Assembly: GCA_902587435.1 (NCBI GenBank)
Contig: CACILF010000001.1
Location: 1-64,000, forward strand
Source of the DNA: an uncultured Pelagibacteraceae bacterium
Lineage (GTDB): Bacteria > Pseudomonadota > Alphaproteobacteria > Pelagibacterales > Pelagibacteraceae
Direction of reading: 5' to 3'
Length of the DNA: 64,000 nucleotides
Shown here: positions 56,413 to 63,925 of the stretch, one piece after another
Layout of the letters: every line of letters begins with the position of its first letter
Position numbering within the stretch: the first letter of the stretch is position 1
The notes under the pieces: generated by a model
Seen by the model: only the letters and a program-made list of their open reading frames with translations
Databases searched by the model: none
Told to the model about the DNA's origin: nothing
Position numbers and translations under genes: made by a program

Positions 56413-56966
56413 TTTTGAAAGTAAACATTTTTAAAGTAATGAACTCTCTTCTCGACATTTCTTTTTTTAGAACAGGTATATATTTTTTTAAATTTTTTAA
56501 AAAATGTCTGTATTCCCATAATCTTAAAATTCCTACAACTTTTCTAACGACAGCAGCTGCGCATATTCCAATTAAAACATTAAGAATAGTTATGGATATT
56601 AATTTTGTAGATAAAGCAAAAGCAGCAACTCCTGTGGCACCTCTTATAGCTGCCCATTTGAATTTTCTGAAACTTTCTTCATTTTTATTTTTTGAATATG
56701 AATATCCAAGAGCTGCAATTGATGCAATTGTTCCTACGGGATCCCCATAAACATAACTTGAAGATAGCATTCCCGAAGCTATTTCTGTAAATTCATTTTT
56801 TTTCAGAATTTTTCCATCTAAAAACTAAAGCAAGCGCTCCCACCGAAGATGAAAGCAATTCATCAAATTCAACATATTTAATATCGTTAACCCACTTCTG
56901 GGGTATAGTAGCTGTATAATGTGCAAATGATGAAAGGTAAGGACTAAATTTTAAATATTTTAGCAT
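56405..56966 (-). pseudogene. membrane-protein gene split by an 8-A run (frameshift or slippage site)
   Basis: Two frames read as one protein. Frame 1 (56966-56793, 57 residues, opening MLKYLKFSPYLSSFAHY) ends VGALALVFRWKNSEKK then stop. Frame 2, open across the same place, continues KNEFTEIASGMLSSSYVYGDPVGTIASIA to the stop at 56405. The switch falls on an A8 run (plus-strand T8 at 56796-56803); with seven A residues the gene is a continuous 186-residue protein with hydrophobic, glycine-rich segments. Three explanations: a true +1-type frameshift mutation, transcriptional slippage restoring the frame, or a sequencing error. No family recognised. An ATG-start reading of frame 2 alone (56770-56405, 121 residues) is also possible. 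Confidence 0.55.
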
Positions 56967-57019
56967 GAATATTTTTATTAATTCAAATTAATACAAATTA
57001 AATATGATAAAATTATGTT

Positions 57020-57679
57020 TTAATTAAAAAAAAAATTATATTTATCAACCTTAACTGGTATTTTGATAGATTTTTTATTGATTTCAATTTCAAAAGTATT
57101 CTTAAGATCGTTATTATTAACAACAAATTCTGAAATATATTTAATTTCAATGCTTGGATATATCAAAAATTCTGAATTTCTAATTCTTTTTCCATCAGGT
57201 TTGTCATGCCAAGAATCACTATTTATAATTTTCCAATTCAATTTATTTAAACTATTTAAACTATAATATTTACGCGTATCTAAGCTTGCTGCATTTCCAT
57301 CAGTAAATGCAAAATCTTTATTAATATCAGTTATTAATTTTATTGATGATATTTTGCAAAAAAAAATATTATTTTGATCTTCTCTTATTCTAGATAATGT
57401 AGGTGTTTTTGGTGTAAAATATAATGGAACTAAATCATGTAATTTTTTTTTTTTGTTTCCTGATATATATAAATTAATTGATGATCTTAATTTCTGTACC
57501 TCATTATCTGCAAAACTCTCATACTTTATTTTATTAGCTTTATTTTGAGGTAAAATTCCATTTTCAATAATGCTTTTAAAATTTTTTTTTTTTGACATGT
57601 AAAAAAGATGTTCAGGAAATTCTTTACACTGATTTAGTTTATTTTTTCTCCAAGTTGATAAATTCTCTTTGCTTAACAT
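57020..57679 (-). CDS. darT: DarT-like DNA ADP-ribosyltransferase toxin (DUF4433)
   Basis: A 219-residue protein resembling DarT, the toxin that puts ADP-ribose on thymidines of single-stranded DNA. Alignment by eye to known DarT: LHDLVPLYFTPKTPTLSRIRE near residues 80-100 (family LHDYVPFYF..R/KSPML), AFTDGNAAS near 124-132 (family FTDGHA), and RIRNSEFLIYPSIEI near 166-180 with the putative catalytic Glu170 in the xEFL motif. The N-terminal histidine of the YHIT motif is replaced by Tyr (LFYMS). It lies 5 nt after darG in the same transcript. Toxicity is inferred. Confidence 0.75.
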   Translation of the reverse strand: MLSKENLSTWRKNKLNQCKEFPEHLFYMSKKKNFKSIIENGILPQNKANKIKYESFADNEVQKLRSSINLYISGNKKKKLHDLVPLYFTPKTPTLSRIREDQNNIFFCKISSIKLITDINKDFAFTDGNAASLDTRKYYSLNSLNKLNWKIINSDSWHDKPDGKRIRNSEFLIYPSIEIKYISEFVVNNNDLKNTFEIEINKKSIKIPVKVDKYNFFFN

Positions 57680-57684
57680 TTGAT

Positions 57685-58377
57685 CTAAATATCTAATGAT
57701 TTTTGAATAGAAATATCTTTATCATCTCTTATAAAATTATGAATTGACTCTATTGCCTTTGTTCCTATTTGTGGAACATGCTGAATGCCTAACATTGATT
57801 TTACTGATTTTCCATCTATTGCATTTTTTAAATTTTCAGCTGAAGTTTTATTTAGTTTTAATACTAATTTATAATCGTCAACAGTAAATTCAGAAACTTT
57901 GTTGTAAAAAATATCAAACAGATTATCGCTAGCCATATAATCATACTCATATATTTCTATATCAATATTGTTTAGAGGTTCTAAATACTTAGTCATAGTC
58001 TCATAGACAAGTTCTTCAGATAAGCCACCTAAGCTAGCACCAAGAAGTGGAAAGGCTATTGAGCTAATATTTTTATTTAAATACTCATCTTGAAATTTTT
58101 TTAAACCTTGTTCTAGATATTCAATTTTTGATGGATCTTTCCAATGAATTTTAGTTGGAAAATTTAAAATCCAAGGTTTTGAATTTTTATATATTTGAAG
58201 ATAACCTGGTTTAAATAATTTCTTATCACAACTGTCTTTATACTTAATAAACATTTCAGGAAATCTTAATTTGCATTCTAAAGCCATACCTTTTCCCATT
58301 ACACCAATACAATTGACGGTATTGACAAGGGTTTGGCACTTTGTATTAAAGATGTTTCCTTTTATTTTATTTATCAT
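57685..58377 (-). CDS. darG: DarG-like macro-domain antitoxin
   Basis: A 230-residue protein whose first 150 residues are a macro domain of the DarG type: GNIFNTKCQTLVNTVNCIGVMGKGMALE (about 7-34), the NFPTKIHW segment with Lys76, and SSIAFPLLGASLGGL. DarG removes ADP-ribose from DNA, undoing DarT damage. The remaining 80 residues (FDIFYNKVSEFTVDDYKLVL ... SIHNFIRDD) are shorter than in typical DarG and I do not recognise them. It starts 6 nt after the thrC stop and precedes darT, the reverse of the usual darT-darG order. Confidence 0.78.
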   Translation of the reverse strand: MINKIKGNIFNTKCQTLVNTVNCIGVMGKGMALECKLRFPEMFIKYKDSCDKKLFKPGYLQIYKNSKPWILNFPTKIHWKDPSKIEYLEQGLKKFQDEYLNKNISSIAFPLLGASLGGLSEELVYETMTKYLEPLNNIDIEIYEYDYMASDNLFDIFYNKVSEFTVDDYKLVLKLNKTSAENLKNAIDGKSVKSMLGIQHVPQIGTKAIESIHNFIRDDKDISIQKSLDI

Positions 58378-58383
58378 TTTTTT

Positions 58384-59751
58384 TTAGACTTTGCTTTTAA
58401 CAAAGTTTTTTACATCCTCTGTGCTGTTTTTTAATACTTGAAAATTTTCTTTTTTATCAAGTACATGCTGAAGTTCTTTTGGTAATTTTTCATGCTTATT
58501 TATTGCGTTATTTGTAGCATCTGGAAATTTACATGGATGTGCAGTTGATAAAACAACACAATCATTAAAAGATAGTTTTTTTGCAGCCCCTACTCCAACC
58601 GCTGTGTGAGGATCTAATATTATATTATTTTCTTCATGATTTTTTTTAATAATATCTAATGTTTCTTGTTCATTACAACTTTCAGATAAAAAATCCTTTT
58701 GAATTATATCTAAATTATTCTTTTCAATTTGATAAGAATTTTGCTTAACTTTTTCCATAATTTCTGCTGTTTTTTCAGAGTCAGAATTATTTACATAATA
58801 AATTAATCTTTCAAAGTTACTTGCTAATTGAATATCCATACTAGGTGACAATGTTTCTTTAACTTCTTTTGAAACATAATCTCCTTTAGAAATGGCTCTA
58901 TGCAAAATATCATTTTCGTTTGTTGCAACAATTAGTTTATCAATTGGTAATCCCATTTTCTTTGCAAGGTAACCTGCAAAAACATCACCAAAGTTTCCTG
59001 TTGGTACTGAGAATGAAACAGTTTCTTTATCTAGTTTAAAATATGAGTAAAAATAATATACCGCTTGAGCAATTATTCTTGCCCAATTGATTGAGTTAAC
59101 ACCTGACATATTTATAGATTTAGAAAACTCAAGATCAGAAAACATTTGTTTTACAATATTTTGACAGTCATCAAAGTTTCCATCAATTGCAATATTGAAA
59201 ACATTTTTTTCTTCTACAGTGGTCATTATTTTTCTTTGAACAGAAGAAATTTTGTTGTTTGGATGTAAAACAAATATATTTAAATTAGATTTTCCTTTGA
59301 TTGCGTCTATTGCGGCTGCGCCTGTATCGCCAGAAGTTGCAACCACTATGTTTATTTTTTTGTCATTTTTATTCAAATAATATTCATACAAATTCCCAAT
59401 AAATTGCATTGCAACATCTTTGAATGCTAGTGTTGGTCCATGAAATAATTCTAATAATTTTATTTCTCCAATATTTGAGATTTTTACAACCTCTTTTTCT
59501 CTAAATGTTGAATATGATTTTTTAATTAAAGATGAAAGTTCTTCTCTTGAGATAAAATCTTCTGAAAATTGGCTTATTATTTCAACAGATAATTCATTAT
59601 AATTTAAATTTTTGAGCTTTGATAGTTCTGCTGAGCTATATTTTTTTAACGATTTTGGAACATAAAGACCACCATCATCAGCAAGTCCTTTTAGAAAAAC
59701 TTCTCCAAAACTGTATTGTTTTTCTTTACTTCTTGTGCTTATATATTTCAT
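58384..59751 (-). CDS. thrC: threonine synthase
   Basis: A 455-residue PLP enzyme converting O-phosphohomoserine to threonine. N-terminal YISTRSKEKQYSFGEVFLKGLADDGGLYVP, the PLP lysine in GPTLAFKDVAMQFIGNLYEY, the cofactor loop ATSGDTGAAAIDA and the SVPTGNFGDVFAGYLAKKMG motif all fit. The long-form (ThrC1) type, as in many proteobacteria. It is 48 nt after ctaB and 6 nt before darG on the same strand. Confidence 0.96.
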   Translation of the reverse strand: MKYISTRSKEKQYSFGEVFLKGLADDGGLYVPKSLKKYSSAELSKLKNLNYNELSVEIISQFSEDFISREELSSLIKKSYSTFREKEVVKISNIGEIKLLELFHGPTLAFKDVAMQFIGNLYEYYLNKNDKKINIVVATSGDTGAAAIDAIKGKSNLNIFVLHPNNKISSVQRKIMTTVEEKNVFNIAIDGNFDDCQNIVKQMFSDLEFSKSINMSGVNSINWARIIAQAVYYFYSYFKLDKETVSFSVPTGNFGDVFAGYLAKKMGLPIDKLIVATNENDILHRAISKGDYVSKEVKETLSPSMDIQLASNFERLIYYVNNSDSEKTAEIMEKVKQNSYQIEKNNLDIIQKDFLSESCNEQETLDIIKKNHEENNIILDPHTAVGVGAAKKLSFNDCVVLSTAHPCKFPDATNNAINKHEKLPKELQHVLDKKENFQVLKNSTEDVKNFVKSKV

Positions 59752-59784
59752 CTAGGGTATTCATAAACACTCTAGCGGAATTTT

Positions 59785-59804
59785 TTTAAGGCGCAATCCT
59801 TAAA
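59785..59804 (-). other. 7-bp inverted repeat over the ctaB stop codon
   Basis: TTTAAGG and CCTTAAA around a 6-nt loop (CGCAAT), spanning the ctaB stop in the 48-nt ctaB-thrC gap. Read on the minus strand the stem is followed by A-rich sequence, not a T-run, so it is a poor intrinsic terminator; it could be an mRNA processing or stability element separating the oxidase genes from thrC. Confidence 0.4.
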
Positions 59805-60714
59805 TTAAACTGTCGATTAAGAATAATACAAAAATTAAAAATAAATATAAAATCGAATATCCAAAGACTTTTTTTGCTTTATTTAAATCAAATTTATCTT
59901 TTTTAAATTTATATAAATCGTAGCAGATATAAATATAATAAAAGGTAAGTGCTAAAGAGCTGACAAGAAACATTTTGCCAGTAAAACCTATAATATATGG
60001 CAATATAATCACTGGTAGCATAAACAAAGAATAAACAAATATTTTTTTCTTTGTTTCTTCAATTCCATTTGTAATTGGAAGCATTGGAATTTTTGCCTTT
60101 GAGTAATCTTCAGCTTTATAAAGACTTAAGGCCCAAAAATGAGATGGTGTCCAATAAAATATAATTAAAAAAAAAGTGATAGGCTCAAGCGTTAAAGAAT
60201 TTGTAGCAATAGTCCAGCCTATAACTGGCGGTAAAGCTCCTGAAGCTCCACCAATAACGATGTTCTGAGGTGTTTTTCTCTTTAACCAAATCGTGTAAAC
60301 AAAAAGATAAAAGCAAATAGTTACTAATAATAAAAATGCCGACAAAAGATTTGAAAAATAATAAAGTCCAAAAACTGAAATAATTGATAGAGCTACACCA
60401 AATATTAAAGCATGCTGCCTGTTGATTTTTCCAGTTGGTATTGGTCTAAGACAAGTTCTTGTCATTAGTTTATCTAAGTCTGCCTCATACCACATATTAA
60501 GTGCTCCAGCTGCGCCTGCTCCGATCGTAACAAAGAAAATACTTATCAATGAATCAAATAAAGGAATCGTAGTTTGTGAAGTCAATAATCCTACGGCACA
60601 TGTAAATATAACCAAAGACATAACCCTTGGTTTCATTAATAATAATAAAGATTTTAAATAAGATGAAGTATTTAACAATACTGAACTTTTATTTTTTGAA
60701 ATAATAGTAGTCAA
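59800..60714 (-). CDS. ctaB: heme O synthase (protoheme IX farnesyltransferase)
   Basis: A 304-residue polytopic membrane enzyme attaching a farnesyl group to heme b. Recognised by the aspartate-rich signature NMWYEADLDKLMTRTCLRPIPTGKI and several hydrophobic helices (VMSLVIFTCAVGLL; ALPPVIGWTIATN). The second polar loop with YKAEDYSKAKIPMLPI is typical. Heme O is needed for the neighbouring cytochrome oxidase; its farnesyl donor links to the isoprenoid genes. Two nt after the 88-residue gene. Confidence 0.95.
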   Translation of the reverse strand: MTTIISKNKSSVLLNTSSYLKSLLLLMKPRVMSLVIFTCAVGLLTSQTTIPLFDSLISIFFVTIGAGAAGALNMWYEADLDKLMTRTCLRPIPTGKINRQHALIFGVALSIISVFGLYYFSNLLSAFLLLVTICFYLFVYTIWLKRKTPQNIVIGGASGALPPVIGWTIATNSLTLEPITFFLIIFYWTPSHFWALSLYKAEDYSKAKIPMLPITNGIEETKKKIFVYSLFMLPVIILPYIIGFTGKMFLVSSLALTFYYIYICYDLYKFKKDKFDLNKAKKVFGYSILYLFLIFVLFLIDSLI

Positions 60715-60716
60715 AA

Positions 60717-60983
60717 CTAATCTACATTCAGGCTAACAAATACAACTAATAAAATTACTCCAATAATAAGAATATGATTACCTAAGTCAAAAATTCCTAC
60801 TTTCGAATTTTTCTTATCAATTAATCTTCTACTCAAAGGAAGATTGTCATAAGGATTAATTTTAATTTCTGAAGTTTGTTCTTCTTTTTCATTTTCTACT
60901 TTTACTGAAAATCCAAACCACGTTAGATAAATAAATAATAAGAAAAAAATTAAAAAACCAGCTAATATAGTATATCCATCCAT
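60717..60983 (-). CDS. 88-residue two-helix protein in the cytochrome oxidase operon
   Basis: Unrecognised. An N-terminal helix (about residues 4-26, ILAGFLIFFLLFIYLTWFGF), a charged middle (VENEKEEQTSEIKINPYDNLPLSRRLID) and a C-terminal helix (NHILIIGVILLVVFVSL). It lies 6 nt after the subunit IV gene and 2 nt before ctaB, so it is an operon member and may be an oxidase assembly or small accessory subunit. No CtaG (Cox11) gene is seen in the cluster; this protein lacks the copper-binding Cys motif and is not CtaG. Confidence 0.75.
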   Translation of the reverse strand: MDGYTILAGFLIFFLLFIYLTWFGFSVKVENEKEEQTSEIKINPYDNLPLSRRLIDKKNSKVGIFDLGNHILIIGVILLVVFVSLNVD

Positions 60984-60989
60984 TAATAA

Positions 60990-61325
60990 TTATCCTCCTA
61001 CAACAAAATAAAAAAATCTAGTAAAAACTGTATATTCAAATTCCGCAACCATAAGAAATATAAAACAAGCAATCGCTGTCATTGGCCATAAAAGAACATT
61101 AACTAAAGCATATCTTTCCCAATATAAATGCATAAAGAAAGCCATAATTAATCCTGCTTTTAAAAACATAAAAAATAAAATCAAAGACCATCTAAGCATT
61201 CCTTGGAATTGATACCAATCAACCATGTATGAAAAAAAACTTAAAACGAATAGTAGGCCCCATATCCAAAGATATATTCCAATCTTATGTGTTGATGTTT
61301 GTTCTTGTTTTTTTGTTTTGTCCAT
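60990..61325 (-). CDS. heme-copper oxidase subunit IV family protein
   Basis: A 111-residue membrane protein with three hydrophobic helices (KIGIYLWIWGLLFVLSFFSYM; LRWSLILFFMFLKAGLIMAFFMHLYW; LVNVLLWPMTAIACFIFLMVAEF). The K-A-x-x-x-x-x-F-M-H-L stretch is the hallmark of prokaryotic COX4/CyoD-type subunits, thought to help assemble the binuclear centre. Positioned between subunit III and the 88-residue gene, with 8- and 6-nt gaps. Confidence 0.85.
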   Translation of the reverse strand: MDKTKKQEQTSTHKIGIYLWIWGLLFVLSFFSYMVDWYQFQGMLRWSLILFFMFLKAGLIMAFFMHLYWERYALVNVLLWPMTAIACFIFLMVAEFEYTVFTRFFYFVVGG

Positions 61326-61333
61326 ATTTCAAC

Positions 61334-62044
61334 TTACCACAAATAAAAGAATGCAAAAATAAATACCCACACCAAATCTACAAAGTGCCAATATAAACCA
61401 AGAATTTCAATTTCAACATAGTCACCTTTCATTGTTGTAAACCAACCTCTTTTACCTTCATCATAATGACCTGCAAAAGTTTTATAAGCATAGATAAATA
61501 AGAAAATTACTCCTATTGATACGTGGGTTCCATGAAATCCAGTTATCATGAAGAAAAAAGATCCAAATTGTGGTGCACCAAAAGGATTTTCCCAAGGTCT
61601 TACACCTTCATGGATTAACTTGCCCCATTCAAATGCTTGCATACCTACGAAAGTAAGTCCTCCAATCGCCGTAGCTAATATAAGCCATCCACACATTTTT
61701 TTATTTTTTTCATAACCATATTTTACCGCAAGAGCCATGGTTCCACTGCTTGTGATTAAAACAAATGTCATGATAGCAATAAGTAACAAAGGAACATCTA
61801 CGCCGAATACATGTAACCCAAAAACTTCACTTGGATTAGGCCAATCAATTATAGTTGACCCTCTACCCTTCATGTATGAAATTAAAAAACAACTAAATAT
61901 AAAGGTATCACTTAACAAAAAGATCCACATCATTGCCTTACCCCAATGAACACCTTTGAACATGGTTTGATCAGAACCAGTGTCCTTCGCCATTCCTTTA
62001 AAACCGGGTTTAAATTCGTAGCCTTCTATTTTAATATCAGACAT
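61334..62044 (-). CDS. ctaE: cytochrome c oxidase subunit III
   Basis: A 236-residue subunit with six to seven hydrophobic helices. Motifs: WIFLLSDTFIFSCFLISYMKGRG, EWGKLIHEGVRPWENPFGAPQFGSFFFMITGFHGTHVSIG (the G-x-H-G-x-H-V signature), and WHFVDLVWVFIFAFFYLW at the C-terminus. The N-terminal 30 residues are extra-membrane. Between ctaD (10 nt) and the subunit IV gene (8 nt). Confidence 0.93.
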   Translation of the reverse strand: MSDIKIEGYEFKPGFKGMAKDTGSDQTMFKGVHWGKAMMWIFLLSDTFIFSCFLISYMKGRGSTIIDWPNPSEVFGLHVFGVDVPLLLIAIMTFVLITSSGTMALAVKYGYEKNKKMCGWLILATAIGGLTFVGMQAFEWGKLIHEGVRPWENPFGAPQFGSFFFMITGFHGTHVSIGVIFLFIYAYKTFAGHYDEGKRGWFTTMKGDYVEIEILGLYWHFVDLVWVFIFAFFYLW

Positions 62045-62054
62045 GATTTAATAT

Positions 62055-63893
62055 TTATGTTTTTTCTACTTTCGTATGCGCCACTTCACTTGGTGGTGTA
62101 GTTTGAGTTATGAAATCTTCTTTAGCTCCAGGAACGCTATAATCATAAGCCCATCTATGAACTGTTGGAAGTCTATCACCCCAATTACCATGTTCAGGTG
62201 GAACTGTTGGTGTTAACCATTCTAGTGAACATGCCTGCCAAGGATTATGTCCTGCGGGCTTACCTGTCTTTAAAGTTTTAATAATATTGTAAATTAAAAT
62301 AAATTGTGCGGCACCAACTATAAAGGCTGCTAAACTAATAAATTCATTCATTCCAACAGCGGATGCAACATATGGACTGTCATACATTTCAAAGTATCTT
62401 CTTGGTACTCCAATAAACCCTAAGTAGTGCATTGGGAAATAAATTGAATAAGCACCTAAAAATGTTAACCAAAAATGCCATTTGCCCAATTTTTCATCCA
62501 AAAACCTTCCTGCTACTAATGGAAACCAATGGTAAACAGCGCCCATAATTACCATAAGTGGCGCAATACCCATAACCATGTGAAAGTGTGCAATAACAAA
62601 ATATGTGTCTGACAATGGAACATCAACACTAACATTTCCTAAGAAAATTCCCGTAATTCCACCATTTACGAAAGTAACAATAAAACCTAAACACCATAAC
62701 ATAACAGTGTTAAGCCTAATGTTTCCTCTCCAAAGCGTTAATATCCAGTTATAAACTTTCATTGCCGTAGGGACAGCTATTATAAGAGTGGTAGTTGCAA
62801 AAAAGAATCCAAACCAAGGATTCATTCCACTAACATACATGTGGTGTGCCCATACAAAAAAGCTTAACGCTCCTATACCCACTATTGCCCAAACCATCAT
62901 TCTATAACCAAATATATTTTTTCTAGCATGCACAGAAATTAAATCTGAAATTATTCCAAATGCAGGAAGTGCAACAATATAAACTTCAGGGTGTCCGAAG
63001 AACCAGAATAAATGTTGAAAAAGAATAGGACTTCCGCCACCATATTCTAAAACTTCTCCTGCTTTTAAAATGGTTGGCATGAAAAAGCTTGTTCCAAGCA
63101 CATTGTCTAAACTCATCATTAATGCACCTACCAATAATGCTGGGAACGCTAACATTGCTAATACTGTAGCCGTAAAAATTCCCCAAACTGTTAATGGCAT
63201 TCTCATTAACGTCATTCCTCTTGTTCTAGCTTGAAGTACTGTAATTAAATAATTTAAACCACCCATAGTAAATCCGGCTACAAATAAAATTAGGGATATG
63301 CACATCAACATTATTCCCCATCCTGATCCTGGAGTACCTTCTAAAATTGCTTGAGGAGGATAAAGCGTCCAGCCTGAACCTGTTGGCCCACCAGGAACAA
63401 AAAAACTTGCTAATAAAACTGCAACTGCAACAAAAAAACTCCAAAAACTTACCATGTTTAGATATGGAAAAACCATATCTCTTGCTCCTACCATCAACGG
63501 TATTAAATAATTTCCAAATCCACCGAGAAAGAGTGCGGTTAAAAAATAAACTACCATTATCATTCCGTGCATAGTTACAAATTGATAATAGTGCTCTGCA
63601 GTCATGAATGGAGCTAATCCCGGAAAACCCAATTGTAAACGCATTAACCAAGAAAGAATTAAACCAATTATTCCTGTAAAAGTAGCTAAAAGAAAATATT
63701 GTACTCCAATAACTTTTGCATCCTGGCAAAAAATCCATTTTGTTATAAAACTATGGCCATGATATAAATCCTGTTCTCCAACTTCAGCAGGCCTTACATA
63801 ATCCATATCTGGTGTTATTCCAGATCCTCCTCCAGAAATAGTTTCTGAGGATTGTGCTTGTATTGTTTTGTTATCGCTAAAATCTTCTGACAT
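62055..63893 (-). CDS. ctaD: cytochrome c oxidase subunit I
   Basis: A 612-residue catalytic subunit reducing O2 to water and pumping protons. Heme ligands and CuB histidines are seen: QFVTMHGMIMVVYF, the WFFGHPEVYIVALPAFGIISD segment (type A Glu and Tyr), VWAHHMYVSGMNPWFG and TYFVIAHFHMVMGIAP. The last region ends with PPEHGNWGDRLPTVHRWAYD. An N-terminal leader of about 50 residues precedes the first helix, making it longer than most. Start ATG 63893; ctaC ends 32 nt upstream. Confidence 0.95.
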   Translation of the reverse strand: MSEDFSDNKTIQAQSSETISGGGSGITPDMDYVRPAEVGEQDLYHGHSFITKWIFCQDAKVIGVQYFLLATFTGIIGLILSWLMRLQLGFPGLAPFMTAEHYYQFVTMHGMIMVVYFLTALFLGGFGNYLIPLMVGARDMVFPYLNMVSFWSFFVAVAVLLASFFVPGGPTGSGWTLYPPQAILEGTPGSGWGIMLMCISLILFVAGFTMGGLNYLITVLQARTRGMTLMRMPLTVWGIFTATVLAMLAFPALLVGALMMSLDNVLGTSFFMPTILKAGEVLEYGGGSPILFQHLFWFFGHPEVYIVALPAFGIISDLISVHARKNIFGYRMMVWAIVGIGALSFFVWAHHMYVSGMNPWFGFFFATTTLIIAVPTAMKVYNWILTLWRGNIRLNTVMLWCLGFIVTFVNGGITGIFLGNVSVDVPLSDTYFVIAHFHMVMGIAPLMVIMGAVYHWFPLVAGRFLDEKLGKWHFWLTFLGAYSIYFPMHYLGFIGVPRRYFEMYDSPYVASAVGMNEFISLAAFIVGAAQFILIYNIIKTLKTGKPAGHNPWQACSLEWLTPTVPPEHGNWGDRLPTVHRWAYDYSVPGAKEDFITQTTPPSEVAHTKVEKT

Positions 63894-63925
63894 TTTTTTC
63901 CTTTATATATTTTTTACCATTTAAT

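Noticed and set aside
56400..56750. Plus-strand frame of 116 codons opposite the split gene
   Set aside because: It has no family signal; its composition is what antisense of the Lys/Ala/Ile-rich minus-strand protein would give.
60717..60983. Calling the 88-residue gene CtaG/Cox11
   Set aside because: It is half the length and lacks the Cys-rich copper motif.
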